A DNA stretch of 59,077 nucleotides from Cyanobacteriota bacterium (GCA_026389285.1 JAPLID010000064.1:1-59077); one strand, 5' to 3'. Positions 25,617 through 35,423 are shown, counted from the stretch's first letter. Translations and numbers: made by a program. The notes: a model not told the origin generated them from the sequence alone.

Positions 25617-26645
25617 TCAGCTCACCCCCAGCGCCACCGGCGCCTCCAGCACCAACCTCTCCCCCCCCGGGCACTCCAGCTCCAGGCGCCAGGCCTGCAG
25701 CCGATAGCCCCCCTCCCCCGGCCGGGCATCCGCTGCCGCCAGGCCACCGGGCCGGTAGAGCGGATCCCCCAGCAGCGGGGCGCCGACGGCGGCGCAGTGG
25801 ATGCGGATCTGATGGGGTCGGCCGCTGGCGATCGCCACCTGCACCAGATCGGCTCCAGCCTGGCGCTCCAGCAGGGTGAGCGTGCTGCGGGCCGTCAGAT
25901 CCCCGGTGCGGCAGCCAGCGGCGGCACACCAGATCTGCCCCAGCTGGGGATGGTCGCGGCGGCCGATCGGCGTGGTGATCACCAGCGCTTCGCCCACAGC
26001 CAACGCCAGGGCCCCCGGCACCAGCAGAGCGCGATAGAGCTTGCGGCAACCCGGCGCCGCTGCCGAGCATGTCTGTTCACCGGCGCCGGGACCAGCCTCA
26101 ATCGCGCCAGGATCGGCCGTACCACCAACCCCTGTGCTTTCCCGCAGCTGCCGGCTCAACCAGGCCCGGGTGGCGGGCCGGCGGGCACAGACCAACAGCC
26201 CGCTGGTGAACCGCCCCAGCCGATGCACCGGCCGCGGCAGACCGGCCGGATCACCCTGATGGCGGCGCTCCAGCAGCCGCAGCACGGTGTGCTCCAGCCA
26301 GCCCCCGGCCGGCAAGACCGGCAGCCCACTGGGCTTGTCGAGCACCAGCAGATCGCCGTCGTCGTGCACCACCGCCCAGCGGGCCGGCACGGCCTCCTCC
26401 CACCAGGGGGGGCGATGCCAGGCCAGCCGATCGCCGGCCACCAGCGGCTCATCGGCAGGGAGAGGCCGGCCGTTGCGCTCGATCTCACAGGCGGCCAGGC
26501 GCCGCTGCCATTGGTCCGGCCCTGAATGGCGGTAACGGCCGGCATAGAAGGCGCTGACGGCCATGCCGCCGGAGCGGGCCTCGATCCGGTCGCGATAGGT
26601 CCAGCCGCCATTGAGGGCCCGCGGCAGCCAGCCTTCGGAGGTCAT
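25617..26645 (-). CDS. RluA-family pseudouridine synthase with HRLG active-site variant
   Basis: A 342-residue pseudouridine synthase-like protein. The family RluA blocks are present: GDLLVLDKPSGLPVLPAGGW, the active-site region PVHRLGRFTSGLLVCARRP and late VAIASGRPHQIRIHCAAVGA. The catalytic Asp of HRLD is Gly here (HRLG). I recall the same HRLG form in a plant and cyanobacterial subgroup, so this may be a stable variant. The N-terminus lacks a clear S4 domain. Either catalysis uses another residue or the protein only binds RNA. Confidence 0.82.
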   Translation of the reverse strand: MTSEGWLPRALNGGWTYRDRIEARSGGMAVSAFYAGRYRHSGPDQWQRRLAACEIERNGRPLPADEPLVAGDRLAWHRPPWWEEAVPARWAVVHDDGDLLVLDKPSGLPVLPAGGWLEHTVLRLLERRHQGDPAGLPRPVHRLGRFTSGLLVCARRPATRAWLSRQLRESTGVGGTADPGAIEAGPGAGEQTCSAAAPGCRKLYRALLVPGALALAVGEALVITTPIGRRDHPQLGQIWCAAAGCRTGDLTARSTLTLLERQAGADLVQVAIASGRPHQIRIHCAAVGAPLLGDPLYRPGGLAAADARPGEGGYRLQAWRLELECPGGERLVLEAPVALGVS

Positions 26646-26715
26646 CAGCGCAGCGGCGGGGCAAGGCCCGCGGCTCGGGGCCAGCAGCGCTCAGCGCAGG
26701 AACCGCACCCGGGCC

Positions 26716-26976
26716 TCAGTTGCATCCCTGCACGGAGATCCGATCGCTGCGGAAGGTCTTATCGACGCTGAAATCGGTATTCCAGTTGGTGCGGCCCAGC
26801 AGGCGATCGGGGCCGATCCGCTTGGTCACCACCGGCTCGCCACTGCCGCCGAGCGGCATCAGGAAGCGGCACGGCTCCTGGGCCTGCGCCGTGGGGATCC
26901 CACCGCTCAGCAGGGCGGAAGCAGCGAAGGCTCCGGCGACGCGCCGTGCGGGGGACGAGGCGAGAAACCTGGGCAT
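26716..26976 (-). CDS. Small secreted hypothetical protein
   Basis: An 86-residue protein with a clear signal peptide: MPRFLASSPARRVAGAFAAS followed by ALLSGGIPTAQA. The mature part of about 54 residues contains two Cys (EPCRFLMP and the final QGCN) that could form one disulfide. ATG at 26976 is chosen because it starts the signal; the frame extends further to 27021 without signal character. No family recognised. Confidence 0.6.
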   Translation of the reverse strand: MPRFLASSPARRVAGAFAASALLSGGIPTAQAQEPCRFLMPLGGSGEPVVTKRIGPDRLLGRTNWNTDFSVDKTFRSDRISVQGCN

Positions 26977-27045
26977 GGGGAAAGAATCCGGGGCTGGAAA
27001 CCTCACCCCATTCAACGGCACGCGGATACAGCCGCGCCTCCCCTG

Positions 27046-27849
27046 TCAGTCGACCAGCCCATGTTCCAAGGCAAAGCGCACCAGTTCGGTGCGGCTGGCG
27101 GTGCCGGTCTTGATGAACAGGCGGCTGACGTACTTCTCGACGTTGCGGATCGAGGTTTCCAGGCGCCGGGCGATCTCCTTGTTCATCATCCCTTCGGCCA
27201 CCAGCTGCAGCACGCTGGCCTCGCGGGGGGTGAACTCCAGCTTGACGTCCGCCACCGGCTTCCTGCCGCCGCCGCCAGCGGTGCCGAGCATCGAGCGGAT
27301 CTCGGTGATCTGCTTGGCCATGGCGCCGATGTCGGCGTCGGCGAAGCGGGCCGCCTCGGCCAGCAGCCGCTCCTGGCGCCGCACCACATTGCGCACCCGC
27401 GCCACCAGCTCATCGGGATCGAAGGGCTTGGGGATGTAGTCATCGGCGCCGGCCTGGAAGCCGGCGATGCGATCGGAGGTCATGCCCTTGGCGGTGAGGA
27501 AGATCACCGGCGTGCCGCCGAGGCGCTCATCGGCCCGCAGGCGCTTGAGCAGGCCGTAGCCATCGCAGCGGGGCATCATCACATCGGTGATGACCACATC
27601 GGGCAGCAACTCCTGGGCGGCACTCCAGCCCTCCTCGCCGTCATTGGCGGTGCTGACGTGGAAGCCCTCATCCTCCAGGTAGGTCTTGACGGCGGTGCGC
27701 AGGCCGGGCTCGTCGTCCACCAGCAGCAGCCGCACCGGCAGCTTGGCCACCTCCTCAGCGGCCGTGGTGCCGCTGGCCTCCGGGGAGGGATTGCCGGGTG
27801 AATTGGCGTTGACGGATCCGGAGGCGCCAGTCATGGATTCACTGCTCAT
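27046..27849 (-). CDS. NarL/LuxR-type response regulator
   Basis: A 267-residue two-component response regulator. After a 38-residue Ser/Ala-rich leader the receiver domain begins VRLLLVDDEPGLRTAVKTYL, with the phosphoacceptor Asp in PDVVITDVMMPRCDGYG and the switch Lys in FLTAKGMTSD. A linker leads to a LuxR-type helix-turn-helix: LEFTPREASVLQLVAEGMMN and KEIARRLETSIRNVEKYVSR. The layout recalls the cyanobacterial/plastid Ycf29 group, but I do not assign that name firmly. No histidine kinase is adjacent, as is common in cyanobacteria. Confidence 0.9.
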   Translation of the reverse strand: MSSESMTGASGSVNANSPGNPSPEASGTTAAEEVAKLPVRLLLVDDEPGLRTAVKTYLEDEGFHVSTANDGEEGWSAAQELLPDVVITDVMMPRCDGYGLLKRLRADERLGGTPVIFLTAKGMTSDRIAGFQAGADDYIPKPFDPDELVARVRNVVRRQERLLAEAARFADADIGAMAKQITEIRSMLGTAGGGGRKPVADVKLEFTPREASVLQLVAEGMMNKEIARRLETSIRNVEKYVSRLFIKTGTASRTELVRFALEHGLVD

Positions 27850-27907
27850 GGCGGAAATCTATCTGCGGCCGCCGGATCGGACCCGGAGCTGGCGGAGAGC
27901 CCCGCAA

Positions 27908-28510
27908 TCAGCGCCGCGGCGCCACCAGCACCTCTTCCCGCTCGATCAGCTGGCCGCTGTAGCCCAGGGAACGGGCCAGCGCCCCGAGAGTGGCGGGATC
28001 CTTGCCCGTCTGGGCCGGCACACACACCGCCCACCAGATCAGGTGATCGAGGCGATTGGTCTTGGTGATCGGGCCGCCGGGATTGAGTTCGCGCACGATC
28101 AGGCGGTTGGTGGTGCCGGTGACCCGCATCGGGCCGCTGGTGCTGCAGCGGATCTTGTCGGTGGCGATCGTGACCCGATCCACCTTCTCCTGCCAGACCT
28201 GCACGCTGCGGTTGTCGGACCTCAGCGGATCGACTTTCACGCCATACACCCCGATCGACTGGGGCCCCTCCCGGGTGAGCCATTCCTGCAGGATCACCAG
28301 ATCCGCCGGCCGGGGCGCCTTGGCAGCAGCCGGCGCCGGATTCTCAGCCGCCGCCACCGGGCTCAGGAGTCCGGGCACCATGGCCAGGGCCAGCAAGGCC
28401 GTAGCCGGCAGCACCGGGGCCGACGCGGCTGGTCGGGCCAGGGGCCAAGGGCGAAGCCACCGCAGGCTTGCAAGCCCTGGGAGGCACGTCGTACGCAGAA
28501 ACGTCAGCAT
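27908..28510 (-). CDS. Secreted hypothetical protein
   Basis: A 200-residue protein with a long N-terminal leader containing a hydrophobic segment (LLALAMVPGLLSPVAAA), probably a signal peptide cut before ENPAP. The mature part contains LVILQEWLTREGPQSIGVYG and VTGTTNRLIVRELNPGGPIT. I do not recognise a family. ATG 28508-28510 is seven bases from the divergent cysteine desulfurase start, so the two must share a control region or be very tightly placed. Confidence 0.68.
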   Translation of the reverse strand: MLTFLRTTCLPGLASLRWLRPWPLARPAASAPVLPATALLALAMVPGLLSPVAAAENPAPAAAKAPRPADLVILQEWLTREGPQSIGVYGVKVDPLRSDNRSVQVWQEKVDRVTIATDKIRCSTSGPMRVTGTTNRLIVRELNPGGPITKTNRLDHLIWWAVCVPAQTGKDPATLGALARSLGYSGQLIEREEVLVAPRR

Positions 28511-28516
28511 GGCTCC

Positions 28517-29659
28517 ATGCTCGCCTACCTCGACCACCACGCCACCACCCCCTGTGACGACCGGGTGATGACGGCGATGGAACCCTGGTGGCACCAGCAG
28601 TTCGCCAATCCCGCCAGCCGCCTGTACCGGCCCGCCCTCGAGGCCGCCGCCGCCGTGGAGATCGCCCGCGGCCAGGTGGCCGCGGGCCTGGGGATGCCGG
28701 CCGAAGCGGTGATCTTCACCAGCGGCGCCACCGAAGCCAACAACCTGGCCCTCAAGGGCGTGGCCGAAGCGGCCCTGGAGCGCGGCGAGCCCCGCCGGGG
28801 CCTGATCACCGTGGCCACAGAACACCGGGCCGTGCTCGATCCCATGGGCTGGCTGGGCCGCCATGGCTTCCCGCTGACCGTGCTGCCGGTGCAGCCCGAT
28901 GGCCTGCTGGACCTGCAGCACCTGGCTGACGCCATCGGCCCGGACACGCTGCTGGTGTCGGTGATGGCCGCCAACAACGAGATCGGCGTGCTCCAGGATC
29001 TGGCCGCGATCGGCCAGCTCTGCCGGCGGCATGGCGCCCTGTTCCACTGCGATGCGGCCCAGGCGGTGGGGCACCTCCCCCTGGCGATGGCCGACCTGAA
29101 CATCGACCTGCTCAGCCTCAGCGGCCACAAGCTCTACGGCCCCAAGGGTTGCGGGGCGCTGCTGCGCCGCGAGGGCGTGGCCCTGGCGCCCCAGCAGCAC
29201 GGCGGCAGCCAGGAAGGGGGTCTGCGGGCCGGCACCCTGGCGGTGCCGCTGCTGGTGGGGCTGGGGAAGGCGGTGCAGCTGGCCCTGGCCGACCAGGCGG
29301 AGCGCAGCGCCCGACTGACGCTGCTGCGGGACCGTTTATGGGCAGGCCTGGAGCCGCTGGAGGGCGTACAGCTCAACGGCCACCGCAACCGGCGCCTGGG
29401 CCACAACCTCAATGTCGGCATCGACGGCGTCGATGGCCAACGGCTGCACCGGCTGCTGCGCAGTGAGCTGGCGGTGAGCAGCGGCTCCGCCTGCAGCCAG
29501 GGCAGCCCCTCCCAGGTGCTGGCGGCCCTGGGCCGCAGCCGCCGCCAGGCCGCCGCCTCGATCCGCTTCGGGCTGGGGCGCGACACCACCGCCGCCGACA
29601 TCGATCGAGCCCTGAAGGTTGTGAGCGCCGCCCTGGCCGAACTCCGGCAATCCACCTAG
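28517..29659 (+). CDS. Cysteine desulfurase (NifS/IscS type)
   Basis: A PLP enzyme that releases sulfur from cysteine to build Fe-S clusters. The 380-residue protein starts MLAYLDHHATTPCDDRV; the PLP lysine is in SLSGHKLYGPKGCGALL and the persulfide cysteine in SGSACSQGSPSQVLAALGRS. The block VIFTSGATEANNLALKGVAE is standard. Whether the gene is iscS or nifS cannot be decided from sequence alone. It starts seven bases from the divergent secreted-protein gene. Confidence 0.93.
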   Translation: MLAYLDHHATTPCDDRVMTAMEPWWHQQFANPASRLYRPALEAAAAVEIARGQVAAGLGMPAEAVIFTSGATEANNLALKGVAEAALERGEPRRGLITVATEHRAVLDPMGWLGRHGFPLTVLPVQPDGLLDLQHLADAIGPDTLLVSVMAANNEIGVLQDLAAIGQLCRRHGALFHCDAAQAVGHLPLAMADLNIDLLSLSGHKLYGPKGCGALLRREGVALAPQQHGGSQEGGLRAGTLAVPLLVGLGKAVQLALADQAERSARLTLLRDRLWAGLEPLEGVQLNGHRNRRLGHNLNVGIDGVDGQRLHRLLRSELAVSSGSACSQGSPSQVLAALGRSRRQAAASIRFGLGRDTTAADIDRALKVVSAALAELRQST

Positions 29660-29684
29660 CGTCAGCCCATCTCAAGGCCGTGCG

Positions 29685-30524
29685 ATGACCGCCCCGTCCC
29701 CCGGTCGCGTGGCTCCCCGCCTCAACATCGGCGACGCCCTGCACGACGGCTGGCAGGCCTTCTGCCGTACCCCCGGCACCTTCCTGCTGTTCGCGATTTT
29801 GCTCTGGGGCCTGCAGATCGGCTTCCAGTTGCTGCAGTCGCGCCTCGGCGCCGACGGGGGCTTCTCCAATCGGCCGTCGGACTGGCTGCTGGCGCTGGTG
29901 GGGCTGGTGGGCGCGATCGCCAGCTATTTGTGGGGCCGGATCGGCATCGTCCGCGGCGCCCTGCGCAGCCTCGATGGCCATCGCCCCAGGTTTATCGAGC
30001 TGTGCCGCTGGGATGACGGCCCGATCCTGCGCCTGTTCTGGTCCTCCCTGCTGTTGAACGTCCTCCAGGTGGGGGCGATCCTGCTGATCCTGCTCGGGGT
30101 CGGCGGCCCGTTGCTCTACCGGGCTTATCAGAGCCCGTCCGGCGGGGGAGGTGGTTTACCGGGCCGGGATCTGGTGCTGATCGTGCTGCTGGTGCTGTTG
30201 GTGCTGCTGCTCGGCCTCTGGCTGGTGGCGGTGATCTACCTACGGGTCAACCAGCAGTTCCTGGGCCAGATCGCCCTCAACGAAGAACTGGCCCCCTGGG
30301 CCACCGTGCAGCGCGGCCGCACCCTGGCGGATCCCCACTGGCCGCTGCTGCTGCTGCTGCTGCTGATCGAATCGATGCTGTGTCTGTTCGGGGTCCTGGC
30401 CTGTTTCGTGGGTTTCTTCGTCGCCTGGCCGGTCGTGCTGTGCATCAGCACTGCGGCCTACCGGCAGCTGCTGGTGCTCGAGGCCGCCAAGCGGCCGGCC
30501 AGCGGGGCCAGCCCCGCCGCTTGA
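29685..30524 (+). CDS. Multi-pass membrane protein (DUF975-like)
   Basis: A 279-residue integral membrane protein with about five hydrophobic segments, for example FLLFAILLWGLQIGFQLL, LLALVGLVGAIASYLWG, LLLNVLQVGAILLILLGVGG, a very leucine-rich LIVLLVLLVLLLGLWLVAVI and LFGVLACFVGFFVAWPVV. The organisation resembles the glycerophosphoryl-diester/DUF975 type of proteins, but I cannot fix it. It follows the desulfurase at 25 bases and ends before a strong terminator. Confidence 0.72.
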   Translation: MTAPSPGRVAPRLNIGDALHDGWQAFCRTPGTFLLFAILLWGLQIGFQLLQSRLGADGGFSNRPSDWLLALVGLVGAIASYLWGRIGIVRGALRSLDGHRPRFIELCRWDDGPILRLFWSSLLLNVLQVGAILLILLGVGGPLLYRAYQSPSGGGGGLPGRDLVLIVLLVLLVLLLGLWLVAVIYLRVNQQFLGQIALNEELAPWATVQRGRTLADPHWPLLLLLLLIESMLCLFGVLACFVGFFVAWPVVLCISTAAYRQLLVLEAAKRPASGASPAA

Positions 30525-30581
30525 ACGGCTGCTGAACCAGTGTCCGCAGAGCCGAACCCGGGGCATGGGGCAGGATTCCGC

Positions 30582-30614
30582 CCAGATCCTGATGAACGAT
30601 CAGGATCTGGTTTT
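30582..30614 (+). terminator. Rho-independent terminator
   Basis: A perfect 12-base inverted repeat: CCAGATCCTGAT pairs with ATCAGGATCTGG across a GAACG loop and is followed by TTTT. It lies 58 bases after the membrane-protein stop. The other strand has no T run after the hairpin, so it acts for the plus strand only. Confidence 0.85.
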
Positions 30615-30727
30615 CACGGGCGCTGGGTTAGATGCGTGAACGTCGCGGAGCTTGTTCAGCGCAGCCTGAGCAGGGGCGGGCCCATGCGTGAGGTTGGCCC
30701 CTGGCTCGATGCCTGGCCTGCGGCCGC

Positions 30728-31408
30728 CTAACCCCAGCGCACGCTCAGCAACACAAAACCGAGCACCCCTACCAGAGCCAGCAACATCTGGGCCAGCCGG
30801 CTGACGAGCATGCCGGCCACCACCGCCAGCCCCACCTGCAGCGAGCGTTTCAGGCGCTGCAACCCGAAGGCACCGAGAGCGATGGGGGCGCTCACCAGTT
30901 CCCCCAGGCTGGCGCCAACCAGGGGCCCCACCAGGGCCCCGACCAGCGGCCCGCCGACCGGCAGGGCCGGCAACAGGCCGAGCAAGCCCACCACCAGGCC
31001 GATCGCCGAGCCGATGTAGGCCCAGCGGCTGGCCTGCAAGCGGGCCGCCCCCAGCACCAGCCCCAGGGCCTCGGCACCCCAGCCCAGCAGCAGGATCAGC
31101 GAGCCGAGCAGCACGGTGGGCCAGGCCGTGGCCCAGCCCACCGCCGCCACCCAGATCAGGGCCCCGAGCGGCAGCAAGGCCAGGCCGGGCAGCACCGGCA
31201 GCAGGGTGCCGGGGATCGCCAGCAGCTGCACCAGCAGCGCCAGCCACCAGAGCAGATCACTGCGGGCCAGTCCCGGGCTGGCCGTGGCCAACAGCGACCC
31301 GGCGGGCGCTAGCGAGAGCAGCGAGAACGGATTCAGCAACTCTGGAGAAATCAGTAACTCTGGAGATGTCAGCAAGACAGAAAAAGTCAGCAAGGCAGAG
31401 AGCGCCAT
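30728..31408 (-). CDS. DUF456 membrane protein
   Basis: A 226-residue protein of the DUF456 family, hydrophobic and glycine-rich. The family core runs from LALLVQLLAIPGTLLPVLPG to LQASRWAYIGSAIGLVVGLL, then PVGGPLVGALVGPLVGASLG. Start is the ATG at 31406-31408, which overlaps the rsmH stop (TGATG), so it is translated from the rsmH transcript. A TTG just upstream is also in frame. Function unknown. Confidence 0.82.
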   Translation of the reverse strand: MALSALLTFSVLLTSPELLISPELLNPFSLLSLAPAGSLLATASPGLARSDLLWWLALLVQLLAIPGTLLPVLPGLALLPLGALIWVAAVGWATAWPTVLLGSLILLLGWGAEALGLVLGAARLQASRWAYIGSAIGLVVGLLGLLPALPVGGPLVGALVGPLVGASLGELVSAPIALGAFGLQRLKRSLQVGLAVVAGMLVSRLAQMLLALVGVLGFVLLSVRWG

Positions 31409-32361
31409 CAACGGCGCCGGGCCAATCTCAGCTTGGCCGAACGGCTGCGGGGATTGGCCTCAGCCTCGGCCGCCTCGGCCACCAGCGGTTTGCGGGTCAG
31501 CCGCTCCAGCCGGTCGTCGCTGAGAAAGGCGGTCTTGACGCGCCGATCCTCGAGCGAATGGAAGCTGATGATCGCCAGCAGGCCGCCGGGTACCAGCCAA
31601 TTGGGGGCGTGCTGCAGCAGGCGATCGAGCTGGCCGAGTTCATCGTTGACGGCGATGCGCAGGGCCTGGAAGGTGCGGGTGGCGGGATGGATGCGGCCAC
31701 GCCGGGCCTGGGGCGGAAAACAGCCTGCGATCACGTAGGCCAGATCAGCACTGCTGCGTCCACTGCTGCGTGCACTGCCGCGGCTACTGCCATTCCAGGG
31801 GCGCTCCGCCACCAGGCGCCGGGCGATGCGGCGCGACAGGCGCTCCTCGCCATAGGCATAGATCAGGTCCGCCAGCTCGTTCTCCTCCAGCCGGTCGATC
31901 AGCTCCGCCGCCGTCTCCCCGGCCTCGGGGTTCATGCGCATGTCGATCGGCCCATCGGCGCGGAAACTGAAGCCGCGAGCCGCCACATCGAGCTGGGGGC
32001 TGCTGACCCCCAGATCGGCCAGCACGCCTAGCACAGGCTGGTCCGGGGTGTAATCGCCGAAGCTGGTGGCCACGATTGTGACCCGATCACCGAAGGGCGC
32101 CAGGCGCTCGGCGGCGGCGGCGCGGGCGGTGGGATCACGGTCTAGGCCGATCAAGCGCAGCCCGGGATGGGCCTCCAGCAGCAGGGCGCTGTGGCCGCCG
32201 CCACCGAGGGTGCAGTCGAGCAGCGGGGCCGATGCGCCTCCTGGTGGGACCACCAATTCGGCGAAAGCAGCCAGCACCTGGGCGGCCAGAACGGGCTGGT
32301 GCTGAAAGGCGCTGCTGGGGTCGGCGTGCGACTCGGAGTACGACACAAACCAATCCGGCAT
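31408..32361 (-). CDS. rsmH: 16S rRNA m4C1402 methyltransferase
   Basis: RsmH (MraW) methylates N4 of C1402 in the decoding centre. The 317-residue protein has the typical [17 protein letters not shown] opening, the SAM motif [20 protein letters not shown], then [20 protein letters not shown] and [19 protein letters not shown], and [18 protein letters not shown] near the end. A 10-residue Ser/Arg repeat region ([13 protein letters not shown]) sits in the middle. ATG 32361 fits the family start. Confidence 0.95.
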   Translation of the reverse strand: MPDWFVSYSESHADPSSAFQHQPVLAAQVLAAFAELVVPPGGASAPLLDCTLGGGGHSALLLEAHPGLRLIGLDRDPTARAAAAERLAPFGDRVTIVATSFGDYTPDQPVLGVLADLGVSSPQLDVAARGFSFRADGPIDMRMNPEAGETAAELIDRLEENELADLIYAYGEERLSRRIARRLVAERPWNGSSRGSARSSGRSSADLAYVIAGCFPPQARRGRIHPATRTFQALRIAVNDELGQLDRLLQHAPNWLVPGGLLAIISFHSLEDRRVKTAFLSDDRLERLTRKPLVAEAAEAEANPRSRSAKLRLARRR

Positions 32362-32407
32362 CGAGACCTTCCTAAGATCCTGGCATCCATGAGCAGCCCA
32401 CGGCCCC

Positions 32408-33592
32408 ATGACGCAGCTGGAGACGCGCACGGAGCCGATGGTGGTCAACTTCGGCCCCCATCACCCCTCGATGCACGGGGTGCTGCGGCTGGTGGTCACC
32501 CTCGACGGCGAGGACGTGGTGGATTGCGAGCCGGTGATCGGCTACCTGCACCGCGGCATGGAGAAGATCGCCGAGAACCGCACCAGCATCATGTACGTGC
32601 CGTACGTGAGCCGCATGGACTACGCGGCCGGCATGTTCTACGAGGCGATCGTGGTCAACGCGCCGGAGCGCCTGGCCAATGTGCCGGTGCCCAAGCGGGC
32701 CAGCTATATCCGCGTGATCATGCTGGAACTGAACCGCATCGCCAATCACCTGCTCTGGCTTGGCCCCTTCCTGGCGGATGTGGGCGCCCAGACGCCGTTC
32801 TTCTACATCTTCCGCGAACGGGAGATGATCTATGACCTCTGGGAGGCGGCCACCGGCCAGCGCCTGATCAACAACAACTACTTTCGCATCGGCGGGGTAG
32901 CGGTGGATCTGCCCTACGGCTGGCTGGAGAAGTGCGCAGACTTCTGCGATTGGTTCGGTCCCAAGATCGACGAATACGAAAAGCTGATTACCAATAATCC
33001 CATCTTCCGCCGCCGCATCGAGGGGCTAGGCGTGATCAACCGCGAGCAGGCGATCAACTGGAGCCTGTCGGGACCGATGCTGCGGGCCTCCGGCGTGCCC
33101 TGGGATCTACGCAAAGTGGATCACTACGAGTGCTACGACGACTTCGATTGGAACGTGGTCTGGGAGAAGGAGGGAGATTGCTTCGCCCGTTACCGGGTAC
33201 GGGTGCAGGAAATGCGCGAATCGCTCAAGATCCTGCGCCAGGCGATCAAGATGATTCCCGGTGGCCCCACCGAAAATCTCGAAGCCCGGCGCATGGCTGA
33301 AGGCAAAGGCAGCGAATGGTACGGCTTTGATTACCAGTATGTGGCCAAAAAGGTGGCCCCCACCTTCAAGATTCCCTCGGGAGAGCTCTACACCAGGCTT
33401 GAATCCGGCAAAGGCGAAATCGGCGTCTTCATCCAGGGCAACGACGACGTCACCCCCTGGCGCTTCAAGATCCGCGCTGCTGATCTCAACAATCTTCAGA
33501 TCCTGCCCCACATCCTCAAGGGGGCCAAGGTGGCCGACATCATGGCGATTCTCGGCTCCATCGATGTGATCATGGGCTCGGTGGATCGCTGA
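32408..33592 (+). CDS. ndhH: NAD(P)H-quinone oxidoreductase subunit H
   Basis: NdhH is the 49-kDa-like subunit of cyanobacterial NDH-1, at the quinone-binding interface in the thylakoid membrane, used for respiration and cyclic electron flow. The 394-residue protein is full length: [60 protein letters not shown] and the end [13 protein letters not shown]. It is 46 bases from the divergent rsmH. Complete and canonical. Confidence 0.97.
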   Translation: MTQLETRTEPMVVNFGPHHPSMHGVLRLVVTLDGEDVVDCEPVIGYLHRGMEKIAENRTSIMYVPYVSRMDYAAGMFYEAIVVNAPERLANVPVPKRASYIRVIMLELNRIANHLLWLGPFLADVGAQTPFFYIFREREMIYDLWEAATGQRLINNNYFRIGGVAVDLPYGWLEKCADFCDWFGPKIDEYEKLITNNPIFRRRIEGLGVINREQAINWSLSGPMLRASGVPWDLRKVDHYECYDDFDWNVVWEKEGDCFARYRVRVQEMRESLKILRQAIKMIPGGPTENLEARRMAEGKGSEWYGFDYQYVAKKVAPTFKIPSGELYTRLESGKGEIGVFIQGNDDVTPWRFKIRAADLNNLQILPHILKGAKVADIMAILGSIDVIMGSVDR

Positions 33593-33611
33593 ACAGCAGC
33601 GGGGTTTCCCC

Positions 33612-34085
33612 ATGCTTCCCGGCCGCGATCCACACCAAGCTCAGCGCCTGCGTCGCCAGTCGCAGCGACGGCCGCTCAGGCCTCACCTGAAGCCCTGGCT
33701 GCGTCAGCTGCATGGCATGGGTCACCTGCTCCCTGCCGCCCTCACCGGCTATCTGGCGATCAAGGGGCTGCATCCGGATCTACCCGGCTGGCCCTGCCCG
33801 CTGCAAGCCCTCACGGGCATCCCGTGCCCCACCTGCTATCTGACCCGCGCCACCAGCCAGGCCCTGGTGGGCCACCTGGAGCAGTCGATCCGCCTGCATG
33901 CCTTCGGGCCGCTGCTGGCTGCGGGGCTGCTGGTCTGGTCGGTGCTGGCGATTCGGCGGCGGCAGCTCTGGCCCTTCGCGCTGCGCGCTCGCCCCGTGAT
34001 CGCCCTGGCTCTGGCGCTGCTGCTCTACTGGCTCGCCCGGCTGGCGCTGCAGTACAGCTCAGGCTGGCCGGCCTTCCTGAGATGA
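33612..34085 (+). CDS. DUF2752 membrane protein
   Basis: A 157-residue protein with the DUF2752 Cys signature GIPCPTCYLTRA in place of the common PCPxCGxTRA. It has three hydrophobic stretches, among them LLPAALTGYLAIKGLHPDL and LLAAGLLVWSVLAI. The first 30 residues are basic. It lies 19 bases after ndhH, so it could be co-transcribed. No function is known for the family. Confidence 0.8.
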   Translation: MLPGRDPHQAQRLRRQSQRRPLRPHLKPWLRQLHGMGHLLPAALTGYLAIKGLHPDLPGWPCPLQALTGIPCPTCYLTRATSQALVGHLEQSIRLHAFGPLLAAGLLVWSVLAIRRRQLWPFALRARPVIALALALLLYWLARLALQYSSGWPAFLR

Positions 34086-34235
34086 GCGACTCGCGCCCCG
34101 GCCTCACCCCACCCAGAACCGCCAAGGCCAGGCCAAAGCCCACCCAATCTATGCCCGCTGAATTTTCAAGTAAAGTAAGCGGAAGACTCGATGGCACCTA
34201 TGCCCCAGCGAGTATACCCAGGGGGGGTAGGGACC

Positions 34236-34995
34236 ATGAAACGCTCAACATTCACTACGGCCCGGCTGCTGCCTTACTGCTTGGCAGCCACGGCCTTGAT
34301 GGCGAACATGCCGCTTGGGGCCCTGGCCTATTACAGCGGTGTTCACCTTCACCGGCAATGGCAACATTGGCCTAAACAGCCTGGTCAATAGCACCACGTT
34401 CACCAATAACGGCGTTACATTGACGATTGACGGACTCAATGGCGGCGGCTTTCGAGTTTCAAACCAAATAGGCCTCTGTGCTTACTGGGCGAAAAATAAT
34501 AGCAATAACAACGCTTGTGATCATTCACCCAACACAGGGTACAACGGCCTGAATTTCACAATAGGGGCCAGCAATAAACTTTACAATGTGAAGCTCAGCT
34601 CATTCACATTTGGGGCCCAAAACGGAGCTGGCTCTGTTAACGGCACGTTCTCTGGCGCCTCTGGAAGCAGTGACACCTTTGCCGTGAACACACTTACAGG
34701 GGGCGAGGTCACCAATTTCAGTACTCCCATTCTCGCCAATTCACAAAATCAGATCTTACTCTGCTCAACTCCCGTCATAACAGATACGGCAACATCAACT
34801 CCCTATGTTTGCAGCGGCAATATTTCCAATAGCGATAATACAGCCGTAAATACTTCTCTCTACTCCATTGCCAGTATGACCTTCACCTATGACACCCCAG
34901 GCCCCTTACCCCTTCTTGGCGCAGGTGCTGCTTTTGGCTGGAGCCGGCGTCTGCGGCGGCGAATCAAGCGCCATGGAGTCGATCATTCCGATTGA
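34236..34995 (+). pseudogene. PEP-CTERM-like surface protein, frameshifted at signal peptide
   Basis: ATG at 34236 opens MKRSTFTTARLLPYCLAATA, a signal peptide ending PLGALAYY, but the frame is wrong from there on. The mature protein is in another frame, beginning at TAVFTFTGNGNIGLNSLVNS. Compared with the intact paralogue at 42550 (AYTAVFTLTG) there is one extra T near 34330. The body is Asn/Thr-rich, with SYTF-type repeats, and the tail TPGPLPLLGAGAAFGWSRRL then RRRIKRHG is a PEP-CTERM-like sorting signal. Restored length is about 250 residues. GC is low. Confidence 0.8.
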
Positions 34996-35423
34996 ATCAC
35001 GGCCCCAATGCTGCAGATGCCGATGATGACGGCCTGTCGACATCGGAACTGGTGGTGAGTGGATATCGCTGGTTTGATAGCGCATCGGGTGATGCCCCTG
35101 TTGATCGCCAAGGGTAGGCATCTGACGCGAAGCCGAAACTTGCCTTCTGCGTAGGCAAGTGGCAAAAGCTTCTCTCTAGGAGCAGCCACCATCGTCGATC
35201 GAGTCATTTCTACGCAGAGGGCTGAAAAAGAGCAGCCGACGGCAACACGTTTCTGCTGGCCTCGCACGGCCCCGGCCACCACTGTTGCGGCAGCCAGCCG
35301 CAACACAGCCCCGCTGCCAGGAAGGGCTGCCAGGGCTGAACAAGGCCCTGCTACCAAGACTTGCCAGCAGGTCGTTCTGCCGAGTCTTGCCGCCAGAACG
35401 CGCTGCCATGACAGCATCAAGCC
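34996..35423. other. Gap holding part of a duplicated unit, no gene
   Basis: No supported gene. A 39-codon plus frame (34998-35117) reads HGPNAADADDDGLSTSELVV and SGYRWFDSASGD before a TAG and has no start codon. It matches, in decayed form, bases just after the second PEP-CTERM gene (43340-43430, HGPNAIAAGADGHALS…). It is therefore part of the repeated block with the PEP-CTERM and thioesterase genes. The rest, to 35423, holds nothing I can identify. Confidence 0.5.

Noticed and set aside
30540-30731. 63-residue frame after the membrane protein
   Set aside because: It runs through a perfect terminator hairpin and has no start context or homology that I can see.
34221-34227. Run of seven G before a surface-protein ATG as a phase-variation tract
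   Set aside because: It is short, lies in the leader and not in the frame, and GC-rich DNA has many such runs.
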